From: an uncultured Gammaproteobacteria bacterium
GTDB taxonomy: Bacteria > Pseudomonadota > Gammaproteobacteria > HyVt-429
Direction: 5' to 3'
DNA length: 49,751 bases
Assembly: GCA_947259975.1 (NCBI GenBank)
Contig: CAMYOD010000049.1
Span: 1 to 49,751, forward strand
Shown: positions 42,358-49,751 of the stretch, one piece after another
How positions within the stretch are numbered: position 1 is the stretch's first letter
Layout of the letters: every line of letters begins with the position of its first letter
Made by a program: the position numbers and the translations under genes
The notes under the pieces: model-generated
Seen by the model: the letters and a program-made list of their open reading frames with translations, nothing else
Databases searched by the model: none
What the model was told of the DNA's origin: nothing

Positions 42358-45300
42358 GTGATAGCGCTGCAATATAGCCTTCGGCACGACTGCCGCAGTC
42401 GGACAGTCGGTGAATTCTCCCGGGTGACTGCTTTGATGCTCGCGTTTTGTCTCGCCTTTCTTGCCAACGTGGCGTTCGCCGACCCCTTCGAGGAAGGGCT
42501 CACGGCTTATCAGGCGGGTGACTACGCGGCCGCGCTGCAGAAGTGGCAGCCGCTGGCCGACGACGGTGACCCCACCGGTCAGTTCAACATCGGTGTGATG
42601 TATGCCCAGGGACAGGGGGTGACCCAGGATCTAACGAAGGCCTTCGATCTTTATGAGAAGGCGGCGAAGCAGGGCTATCCACCCGCGCAGTTTAATCTTG
42701 GCGCCGCGTATGCGTCCGGGCAGGGTGTCGAGAAGGATTTTGCCGCCGCCGCAAACTGGTGGCGCAAAGCGGCCGAGCAGGGCTTTGTGCAGGCGCAATA
42801 CAATCTCGGCAGTCTTTATTACTACGGCGACGGTGTGCCGCAAGACCGCGGCGAGGCGCGGGTGTGGTTTAAGAAGGCCGCTGATCAGGGTAACCGGGCG
42901 GCGAAGCGGATTCTCGCCAGTCTCGAGCGCGAGTTGGCCAAGGAGAAGATTGCGGCCAAGGAAAAAGCGCCCGCAGCAAAGGCGCCCGAAACAAAAGTGC
43001 CCGCCGTGAAGGCGACGGCCCCTGCGGCGGAAACCAAACCACCGGTCACCAAGGCACCGGTTCCGGCAGCCAAGCCTGACGACGAGAAAGCCGTGGCTGT
43101 GGCCAAATCCGCGGACCGCGAGCCTGCGCCATCTCCGGCTATTGCAGAAAAGACGACGACCGAACCACCGGCCGGCGGCGGTATGCAGCGTGAGGCATGG
43201 GTGTTGGCGCAGCCGGCCGACAACTACACGATCCAGGTATTCTTTAATAAGTCAGAGGCGGCAGTGCGCGCGTTTATCTCGCAACACAAGCTGGACGCGA
43301 CGGCGACCTACTACCAGACCCAGCATAAAGGTCAGCCGCATTTTGCGGTTCTTTATGGTAGTTACCCCGGGTATACACCGGCCAAGGCGGCGATGCGGGC
43401 GTTACCGGCCACATTAAAAAAGGAGTCGCCCTGGATTCGCGAATTCACCAAGGTGCAGGCATCGCTTGATCAGCGCTATGCCCAGCGGGGCAGTACGTTG
43501 GTCGCGCGCGTCGAGCCGCCCGCGGCAACGTCGGCACCCGCAGCCGCACCGCCGGTCGTGTCACCGCCACCGATTCCGCGCGACGCACCGGCCGAGGTTC
43601 CCACAGCAAAAGCGGCGGCGGAAAAGGCTACGGGTGTGGCGGCGGCGCGGATTTCGGCATTGAGTACCCAGCTGCGTGCGGCGCAGCAGCTGGTTACGGC
43701 CAGGAATGAGGAAATCAAGCAACTCAGCAGCGAGCGGGATGCGCTGCAGACCGAACTCGCAGCCACCAAGAAGCTTGCCGAACAGGAGGGCGCGGAACTG
43801 TTGAAGAAGCTGAGTAGCGCGGAATCTTCAGCCAAGGAAAAGACTACGCTGATGGACGAAGGGGCACAGCAGCAAAAGCTACTCGAGGAGAAACTCAAGC
43901 AGGCCGAGACCTTGGCCGAGGAGCGCCATCAGGCCCTGGTTGAACTGCAACAGGCGCACCGGGCGACACAAAACAAACTTAAGGCGGCCGCGGCGGATGC
44001 CGATAGCCGCACGGCGACGTTGGAGAAAAAGCAGACGCAGGCACAACAGGATCTGCAAAAGCAATTGGCCGCGGCGGAAAAACTGGCGGCGGAACGACAG
44101 TCCGAAACCGAGAAGACCAGGACGCTGCTGGAAACGGCAAAGACTGAACACGCGGCGGCACTGCAGGCAATTGAGCAGAAACTAATCGAGACCAGAAAGG
44201 CGGCGACGCAAGCGGAAAACAGGCTGACGCAGAAATTGATCGATGCCAAGGAGCGGGCCGGCGAGCGCTACGTCGCCATGGAACAGGCGCAAAAAGAATT
44301 GGCGCAAATGAAGAAAAAAATCACGACCACGGACAAGCGCTTTGCCGCGGACAAAGGGGAGCTGAACAAGAAACTGGCGCTGATTCAAGAGGCAGCGGAA
44401 GAACGTCAGACCACGATCACCGAACTGCAGGCGGCGGCCGAGGCCACCGCGGCCAAACACGCCGCGGCCCTGAAAGAAATCACCGCCGCGCGTGATGACG
44501 CGCAGGCCAAGCTGGCAGCGGCCAGCGACAGTGTCGGCAAGGAAGCGAGCAAGGCAGAGACCCTGAACGCAAAGGTTGTGGCGGCCGAAGAGCGTATTGC
44601 GGAACAGGCGGCGGAGATCGCGCAGTTACGCGAGCAGGCCAAGTCCGCGGCGACGCAGTCCCAGGTCGTAACGACACTGACTGCCGAGAAGGAGGGTCTC
44701 ACAGCCCAACTGGCAGCGCTACAGAAAGAGCTTGCCGGGCGCGATGCCGCCGTAAAAGCACTCGAGGCAGAGCGCGAGGTTGCCGCGCAAGCCATCGCCA
44801 AGGATACCGAAAGTGCAAATGCGAGCATGGCCGCGCTGCGCAAGGAATTGGCCAAGGCAAAGCAGTCGGCGAGCGACAAGGTGGCGGCGGGTGCCGCCGC
44901 GCAGGCCAAGCTCGAGTCGGCACTCAGGGAGCTGCGCGCCGAGAACGAAGATCTCGCGACCCGTCTGGTGGCAAGCAAGCAAACGGCCAGCAGAAGTCAG
45001 GCCGCGTTGGACAGATTGCTCGCGAAGCAGGCAGGCGCCAAGCCGGCCACGGCGGCATCAACCGTGGCGGACAAGACGGCCGCCACGAAACCCGCGGCAA
45101 CAACGCAGGCCGTCGCCCCCACGGCCGTAAAACCGCGGCCGCAGCCGTCGACCAGCACAATCGCCGTCAAGGCAGAACCATCGGCGGATGTCCTGGCCGC
45201 GGTGCAGGTTTGGTCCGAGGCATGGGCCAATCAGAACGTAAGAGGTTATCTCGCCGCCTATGATGACGAATTTAAACCTGCCAACGGCACCGGCCGGGCG

Positions 45301-45525
45301 GCCTGGGAGAAGCAGCGACGTCAACGCCTCACGGCACCGAAGTACATCAAGGTCGGCATCAAGACACCAAAAGTGACATTCATCGATGCCGACTCGGCGA
45401 CGGTTACGTTCCTGCAAGAGTACGCATCGGATCGATTCTCCGCGAAGGGCCGCAAGGAGCTGACGCTGGAGAAGCGGGCGGACGGTTGGCGAATCACACG
45501 AGAGCGCGTCGTCGGGCGGAAATAA
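42358..45525 (+). CDS. large exported Sel1-SPOR-coiled-coil-NTF2-like protein (cluster gene B)
   Basis: A 1055-residue exported protein and paralogue of gene A. A signal peptide with a long n-region (1-41, cleavage after AFA) is followed by the same TPR/Sel1 block (42-187), a Lys/Ala/Pro-rich linker, and a SPOR domain (about 277-366: NYTIQVFF, PHFAVLYGSYPGYTPAKAAM). A second Pro-rich linker precedes about 460 residues of Ala/Glu/Lys/Gln-rich coiled coil (427-885), then an Ala/Thr/Pro linker and an NTF2-like domain (942-1055: VWSEAWANQNVRGYLAAY, WEKQRRQRL). The GTG at 42358 follows GAGGGGG. Genes A and B share module order except for the inserted coiled coil. Confidence 0.9.
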   Translation: MIALQYSLRHDCRSRTVGEFSRVTALMLAFCLAFLANVAFADPFEEGLTAYQAGDYAAALQKWQPLADDGDPTGQFNIGVMYAQGQGVTQDLTKAFDLYEKAAKQGYPPAQFNLGAAYASGQGVEKDFAAAANWWRKAAEQGFVQAQYNLGSLYYYGDGVPQDRGEARVWFKKAADQGNRAAKRILASLERELAKEKIAAKEKAPAAKAPETKVPAVKATAPAAETKPPVTKAPVPAAKPDDEKAVAVAKSADREPAPSPAIAEKTTTEPPAGGGMQREAWVLAQPADNYTIQVFFNKSEAAVRAFISQHKLDATATYYQTQHKGQPHFAVLYGSYPGYTPAKAAMRALPATLKKESPWIREFTKVQASLDQRYAQRGSTLVARVEPPAATSAPAAAPPVVSPPPIPRDAPAEVPTAKAAAEKATGVAAARISALSTQLRAAQQLVTARNEEIKQLSSERDALQTELAATKKLAEQEGAELLKKLSSAESSAKEKTTLMDEGAQQQKLLEEKLKQAETLAEERHQALVELQQAHRATQNKLKAAAADADSRTATLEKKQTQAQQDLQKQLAAAEKLAAERQSETEKTRTLLETAKTEHAAALQAIEQKLIETRKAATQAENRLTQKLIDAKERAGERYVAMEQAQKELAQMKKKITTTDKRFAADKGELNKKLALIQEAAEERQTTITELQAAAEATAAKHAAALKEITAARDDAQAKLAAASDSVGKEASKAETLNAKVVAAEERIAEQAAEIAQLREQAKSAATQSQVVTTLTAEKEGLTAQLAALQKELAGRDAAVKALEAEREVAAQAIAKDTESANASMAALRKELAKAKQSASDKVAAGAAAQAKLESALRELRAENEDLATRLVASKQTASRSQAALDRLLAKQAGAKPATAASTVADKTAATKPAATTQAVAPTAVKPRPQPSTSTIAVKAEPSADVLAAVQVWSEAWANQNVRGYLAAYDDEFKPANGTGRAAWEKQRRQRLTAPKYIKVGIKTPKVTFIDADSATVTFLQEYASDRFSAKGRKELTLEKRADGWRITRERVVGRK

Positions 45526-45530
45526 CCCGC

Positions 45531-46541
45531 GTGCCTGGCAGGGATGCACGCCCGCAACGGCGCTATGCGCTGAGTGTGGCGGTTGCGCGGGCCGGGATCA
45601 GTGGCACCGCCTTGTTGCTCATCTGTACGATGTTGCCGGCGGTCGCGGCCGAGGGTCAGCCCACGCCGGCACCTCCGGTGGGCGTCGTCGCTGAACCCGC
45701 TGTCAGGGACACCGGCTTCGATGTTGAGCGTCATGTTGCCTGGTTGCATGCGCAACCACCCGGCAACTACACCATACAATTATTTGCCGACGTAAGCGCC
45801 GAGTCGGCGCGGCACTACATTCTCGATCAAGGCATCGCCAACCGCGCCGCCTATTTTCCCCATAGGCATCAGAACAAGCCCTGGTATGCGGTTGTCTACG
45901 GGAGTTATTCAACCTACTCGGCCGCCAAGGCGGGGATGCAGGAATTGGGCGCCCGACTCAGGACCTGGTCGCCCTGGATTCGCCGTTTCGATTCCGTGCA
46001 GCGGGCCCTGGGGTCAGTCGCGGATGAAACAACGGTTGCGTCTGTGCCAGGCCAGACCCTGGTGATGCCGGAACCGAAAGCGCTCACCAGGCCGACGAAG
46101 AAGACTAACCCGGCCGAGGTGCAGCGTATTCTCGCGCGGGGCCAGGGTGCCTTCATTGCCGCCAAATACCGTCGAGCCCTGCAGGTATGGTTGCCGCTGG
46201 CACGCGAGGGTGTGGCCGAGGCGCAATACGGCGTCGGTTTCCTCTATGACAGCGGTTGGGGTGTGGAGGCAAGCCATGCGGACGCGGCAACCTGGTATCG
46301 CAGGGCCGCGGCGCAGGAGCACCCCAAGGCGCAATTCAATCTGGGCATGATGCATCTGGACGGTTACGGTGTGTCGTCGGACCAGAACACCGGTATGGAA
46401 TGGATTCGCAAGTCGGCGGATGCCGGACATCCACGGGCGCAACAATTCCTCGCCGATGCGTATCGTGAAGGCAGCTATGGGTTACCGCAGGATCAGAGTC
46501 AGGCACGCTATTGGTCCAAGCGTGCCGTGACCGAATATTGA
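45531..46541 (+). CDS. exported SPOR-Sel1 protein (cluster gene C)
   Basis: A 336-residue exported protein with the cluster modules in reversed order. A signal peptide (about 1-40, LLLICTMLPAVAA) is followed by a SPOR domain (about 70-160: NYTIQLFADVSAESARHY, KPWYAVVYGSYSTYSAAKAGM). A TPR-like block (RGQGAFIAAKYRRALQVWLPLA) and three Sel1 repeats (about 215-330) complete it. There is no NTF2-like domain. The GTG at 45531 is chosen, five bases after gene B; a TTG at 45486 inside gene B is the alternative. Close spacing makes co-transcription with gene B likely. Confidence 0.88.
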   Translation: MPGRDARPQRRYALSVAVARAGISGTALLLICTMLPAVAAEGQPTPAPPVGVVAEPAVRDTGFDVERHVAWLHAQPPGNYTIQLFADVSAESARHYILDQGIANRAAYFPHRHQNKPWYAVVYGSYSTYSAAKAGMQELGARLRTWSPWIRRFDSVQRALGSVADETTVASVPGQTLVMPEPKALTRPTKKTNPAEVQRILARGQGAFIAAKYRRALQVWLPLAREGVAEAQYGVGFLYDSGWGVEASHADAATWYRRAAAQEHPKAQFNLGMMHLDGYGVSSDQNTGMEWIRKSADAGHPRAQQFLADAYREGSYGLPQDQSQARYWSKRAVTEY

Positions 46542-46564
46542 GCCCGCGCCGATCCCGCGGGGGT

Positions 46565-47416
46565 TCAGGCGAAATTGTTCACCAGGCCCAGCGGTGACGT
46601 CTGCAGGGCATCGTCGACCAGCGATGCATACTGGGCGGCGCCGGCCGGGTCGTCGCCTGCGCCCTCGCCAAGTACGGAGACATCGTTGATGTCAAACGCC
46701 GCCAAGGTAATGCCTTTCTCGCCCAGCGCCGATTTCAGACCATCTGTAATCGCGTTCAATGCCGTTTGTAGCTCCGCATTGTCCGTCGTTACGCCCAGGC
46801 GGATCTCGCCGGCAGTCGCATTGAGCTCAACGCCGATCTCGCCGTACTGCGGATGATTGAGGCTGAACTGACCCTGGGCGGGACCCTGTTCGGCAATCCG
46901 TGCCAGTTCAACCCCAAGCTTCTGTCCCAGTTCCTCGGTATCCGTGGGTAGCCCCAGAACCTCCGGTGCGGCGGCGGCCGTGAGCGGTGTCTCGCCTCCC
47001 GCCGTCAGTGCGGCCTCGGCCAACCCTGTTTCCTCAGGGGCGCCGAGCGGTGTCTCCGCGAGCCCAAAGTTTTCCAGCAGGCCCGCAAGCCCCGTGGAGA
47101 CGTTCTCTTCCAGGGCCGGCAGCAATTCCTGCGCGGCGGCGCCCAGGTTTATGTTGATAACGGTCACCGGCGCCGTGGTGCCACAGCCGCAACCGCCGTG
47201 TGTCAGGCCGGGCAGCAGCGGCAAGCTGAGCCCGGCAGGGGCAAAACCTTGCCGCGCCAGGGTGCTCACGCCGGCGCCGGGGGCGCCGCCGGCTCCGAGC
47301 TCGCCTTTCAGCAACGCGAGAAAGCTTTCGGTAGATAAATCGCCAATTCTGGCGCTGGGCGCGCCGGGGGCGGCATCGGGGGCCGCGGGCGCAGTTAGGG
47401 AATCTGAGACAATCAT
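46565..47416 (-). CDS. FliK C-terminal-like Ala/Gly/Leu-rich protein
   Basis: A 283-residue protein of low complexity, rich in Ala, Gly, Leu and Pro. The last third (about 180-255) reads like the conserved C-terminal domain of flagellar hook-length control protein FliK: GQFSLNHPQYGEIGVELNATAGEIRLGVTTDN, then LQTALNAITDGLKSALGEKGITL. A short cysteine pair (HGGCGCGTT, near 77-85) is unusual. No flagellar genes are nearby. The ATG at 47416 follows GGAGGA; an upstream in-frame extension to 47485 is less likely. It is convergent with cluster gene C and divergent from cpdA. A ruler-like or secreted substrate role is a guess. Confidence 0.7.
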   Translation of the reverse strand: MIVSDSLTAPAAPDAAPGAPSARIGDLSTESFLALLKGELGAGGAPGAGVSTLARQGFAPAGLSLPLLPGLTHGGCGCGTTAPVTVININLGAAAQELLPALEENVSTGLAGLLENFGLAETPLGAPEETGLAEAALTAGGETPLTAAAAPEVLGLPTDTEELGQKLGVELARIAEQGPAQGQFSLNHPQYGEIGVELNATAGEIRLGVTTDNAELQTALNAITDGLKSALGEKGITLAAFDINDVSVLGEGAGDDPAGAAQYASLVDDALQTSPLGLVNNFA

Positions 47417-47584
47417 GATGTCCTCCAAAGGTGTTCCGCTGCGGGAAAATTGTCCATGTACGCTCTGGAGCAAGATGCATGCCATGCAGTGATGTGCGGT
47501 TGCAGGGGCGGCGGCGAGGGCGAATACACCTGCTGCCGTTTGGGGAATTGTGAAGATTTAACTTAAAATCCCCGCGGTTGCGCC

Positions 47585-47590
47585 TACAAT
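47585..47590 (+). promoter_or_regulatory. candidate -10 box for cpdA
   Basis: TACAAT lies 98 bases before the cpdA start, in an AT-richer stretch; a poor -35 (CTTAAA) sits 17 bases upstream. The rest of the 271-base gap shows no other clear element. Confidence 0.25.
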
Positions 47591-47687
47591 ATAGTTAGCG
47601 ACTGACATTAAGGCGCAAATTATTCTGAATGGCCTGACATCTTGGCGGTGGTCGAGACGTGGGCGCTTGAACTAAAGAACGCGAGAT

Positions 47688-48503
47688 ATGGCGGAAATCG
47701 GGAATACGGCGGGACGGCCGCTCCGGGTCTTACAGATTACGGACTTTCATCTTTTCGGCAAACCGGAATCGAAACTGCTTGGCGTGTCGACACAGGATTC
47801 GTTCGAGGCCGTGATCGATCTCGTGCGCGCTAACGACTGGCCGCCGGATATTGTGCTCGCCACCGGTGACCTGGTACAGGACCAGGCGCCTGCGGCCTAC
47901 CGTCGTCTGCACGGCCAGTTGGCGTCCCTCGGAGTCCCGGTGCACTGCCTGCCCGGCAACCACGACGATCCGTCATTGATGACCCAGTGGTTAGCGGGTG
48001 AGGGCGTCTATTCCCTGGATGACGTACGCCGCAATGGCTGGCAGATCATCCTTCTCGACAGCACGGTGCGCGCGGAGGTCGGTGGGCACATGGGACCGGC
48101 GGAACTCGAACGTCTCGACAAGACGCTCGCCGATCACCCCGATCACCACAGCCTGGTCTGTCTGCATCATCACCCGGTGCCCATGGGCGCGGACTGGATG
48201 AGTGAGTTGGGGCTCGCGAATGCGGATGAGTTTTTTGCCGTGATCGATCGGTATCCGCAGGTGCGTGGCGTGATCTGGGGGCATGTGCACCAGGATTTTA
48301 TGAGCAATCGTAACGGCGCCATGCTGTTGGGTACGCCGTCGACGTGCTTTCAGTTCAAACCGGACTCCAGGCAGTTCCGGGTGGATTCGGCGCAGCCCGG
48401 ATACCGCTGGCTGGAACTCTATGCCGATGGCCGTATCGAGACCCGGGTGCGCCGGCTCACCGATTATGCGCTGGAGTTGGACGCCGCCTCAGAAGGTTAT
48501 TAG
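47688..48503 (+). CDS. cpdA: 3',5'-cyclic-AMP phosphodiesterase CpdA
   Basis: CpdA hydrolyses cAMP to AMP. The 271-residue metallophosphoesterase shows the whole motif series: DFHLFG (D-x-H, about 20-25), LATGDLVQD, LPGNHDDPSL, LVCLHHHPVPMG, and GVIWGHVHQDF. Two divalent metals are held by these Asp, Asn and His residues. The ATG at 47688 lies after a 271-base gap shared with the divergent FliK-like gene. In this window it is the natural counterpart of the FHA-containing class III cyclase. Confidence 0.94.
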   Translation: MAEIGNTAGRPLRVLQITDFHLFGKPESKLLGVSTQDSFEAVIDLVRANDWPPDIVLATGDLVQDQAPAAYRRLHGQLASLGVPVHCLPGNHDDPSLMTQWLAGEGVYSLDDVRRNGWQIILLDSTVRAEVGGHMGPAELERLDKTLADHPDHHSLVCLHHHPVPMGADWMSELGLANADEFFAVIDRYPQVRGVIWGHVHQDFMSNRNGAMLLGTPSTCFQFKPDSRQFRVDSAQPGYRWLELYADGRIETRVRRLTDYALELDAASEGY

Positions 48504-48536
48504 TCTTTGTACGGGCCGACAGGGCGGGCATGCCGG

Positions 48537-49721
48537 TCAGCGCCGCCGTAGCAATTTGCCTAATCCATTCAACCCACGACGCAAGTAGAGCCAGGGCAGG
48601 AGTGCCCGGCGCTCGGTCTGATAGCGCCCCAGCATGTAGTGCGCGGAAGGAAAGGCGTGTTGCCGCAACAAGCGTAGCCGCTGACTCCAGGTCGGCAAGG
48701 CACGCAAATCCGCCAGCCAATCTTCCAGGCGGCTATTGCGTGTAAGTAACGCGGCACTCGCCTCATTCTTTTTGTCTGCCGACGCCTGCAACTCGCGCAG
48801 GAATGCGCCGGGCAGGCGCGTCGCAAATCGATTGACGGCATGGAGCACACCTTGGGCACATATGCGACTCACCCCTTGGGCCGCCGCGCGCTGCAGAAAT
48901 GTCCTGCGGCTCTGCTCGGATAGCGCACCCGCCAACAGATGAATGTCATACAGCCAGATCAAGCGGTCGTCATCATGATGGTGGGCGACCCGGTGTACGC
49001 AGGCCAAAAGCAGGGCATCCACCGTCCCCAAGGCGCGGGCATGGGGTCCGAGGGCCGGCACCGGTTGGGCGCGGTCCGCGACATCGTCGTAGCGCAGGAA
49101 ATCCGCCACCGATTTTGCGTTACTGATCTTCCAGTGAAAATCCCAGGTGTGCTGCGCGCCAAACTTGTCCGCGCGGGTGAGCGCAAATTGATGTGAGACC
49201 AGATCGCCGTCCACCGCCGTGGGCTGTCGATAGCCCAGGTCCTGCATAACCGCGCGCACCCGATCCGCGTCCTCTCTGCGAATCAGGACGTCGGTATCGA
49301 CTCGTTGCCGGGTGCTCGGCGTCGGATAGATGCTGTAGGCGAGCGGCGTGCCTTTCATGAGCAGGATGGGGATGTCCTGCTCCGCGAGTGCCTTCAGGAC
49401 CCGTTTCAGTTCCGCTTCTTCCACCATCTCCGCTACCGCGAGTTCACGGGCGCGCGCGGCGAGGGGTTCGCGCAGGGTCACGGGCCACACCGCCGGATCG
49501 GGAGTGTTGTGCAGCCGCTCAAACAACAGTCCGGCCACGCCATCCTTTTCCGCGCGCATGAGGAATTGGTTTTCGCTGTCCGCCGGTGCGCCGGCCGGCC
49601 ACGGCGGTTGTTCGCCACGTAGCAGGGCCGTCAACAATGCCGTCAGCATTGAATCGGGATCCGCTACCGACGGTGCAACATCGTCTGCGAAATTCGCTGC
49701 CGTGGATCGGGACTCACTCAT
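48537..49721 (-). CDS. nucleotidyltransferase family protein (NTP_transf_5-like)
   Basis: A 394-residue protein resembling the nucleotidyltransferase-fold group often found in exopolysaccharide and capsule clusters. IPILLMKGTPLAYSIYPTPSTRQRVDTDVLI (about 116-146) holds the K-G and D-x-D pattern of the family. The helical part has ACVHRVAHHHDDDRLIWLYDIHLL (about 243-266), with conserved His, Asp and Trp. The C-terminus is basic. The substrate is unknown. It is convergent with cpdA (34-base gap). The ATG at 49721 gives the full family length, so the gene is complete; 30 bases remain to the window end. Confidence 0.85.
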   Translation of the reverse strand: MSESRSTAANFADDVAPSVADPDSMLTALLTALLRGEQPPWPAGAPADSENQFLMRAEKDGVAGLLFERLHNTPDPAVWPVTLREPLAARARELAVAEMVEEAELKRVLKALAEQDIPILLMKGTPLAYSIYPTPSTRQRVDTDVLIRREDADRVRAVMQDLGYRQPTAVDGDLVSHQFALTRADKFGAQHTWDFHWKISNAKSVADFLRYDDVADRAQPVPALGPHARALGTVDALLLACVHRVAHHHDDDRLIWLYDIHLLAGALSEQSRRTFLQRAAAQGVSRICAQGVLHAVNRFATRLPGAFLRELQASADKKNEASAALLTRNSRLEDWLADLRALPTWSQRLRLLRQHAFPSAHYMLGRYQTERRALLPWLYLRRGLNGLGKLLRRR

Positions 49722-49751
49722 TGCAGGCGTCCAAGTTTCGTCGGCAAATTT

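Overview
The window reads as a chromosomal segment of a high-GC gammaproteobacterium. Two conserved blocks support this: miaA-hfq-hflX-hflK-hflC-DUF2065-hisZ-purA, and lexA / pncC-thpR-recA-recX-alaS-lysC-csrA followed by tRNA-Ser(GCU) and tRNA-Arg(ACG). Having lysC between alaS and csrA resembles the Pseudomonas arrangement more than the enteric one. hisZ implies a short-form HisG elsewhere, also unlike enterics. The species cannot be named from this sequence. It looks like an environmental lineage of the Chromatiales or Ectothiorhodospiraceae kind (inference).

Layout. 1-7352: tRNA modification, Hfq, HflX GTPase, the HflKC membrane complex, HisZ and PurA. 7432-10707: tRNA-Leu(CAG) on the minus strand, then rnr and rlmB. 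10704-18871: SOS and recombination genes, alaS, lysC, csrA and two tRNAs. 18872-19287 has no gene but is packed with hairpins. 19288-26727 is a surface-glycan region of visibly lower GC (methyltransferase, DegT aminotransferase, SDR, large membrane protein, GT2 and GT4 glycosyltransferases). 26803-31499 carries signalling and pilus-like genes: an FHA-containing class III cyclase, an orphan TadE/TadE/VWA-TadG set, and a membrane diguanylate cyclase. 31500-33737 is a nitroreductase-DoxX pair with a divergent LysR regulator. 33734-35299 is a gamma-glutamyltransferase homologue. 35530-40762 is a five-gene operon: LolA-like protein, two FtsX/MacB-type permeases, an ATPase and a putative outer-membrane barrel. 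40903-46541 holds three tandem secreted proteins built from shared Sel1, SPOR and NTF2-like modules. The window closes with a FliK-like orphan, cpdA and a nucleotidyltransferase-family gene.

How the genes work together. The first 19 kb is housekeeping. The second half is about the cell envelope and nucleotide second messengers. It holds a putative cAMP-making enzyme and a cAMP phosphodiesterase, a c-di-GMP synthase, and several genes for surface sugars, pilus-like proteins and septal-peptidoglycan-binding proteins.

The best candidate for an undescribed system is the tandem Sel1/SPOR/NTF2 cluster, in which the same modules are reshuffled across three consecutive genes and one member carries a coiled coil of about 460 residues. 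Next are the LolA/FtsX/barrel operon upstream of it, and the structured trailer of tRNA-Arg, which contains an inverted copy of the tRNA's own T-arm.
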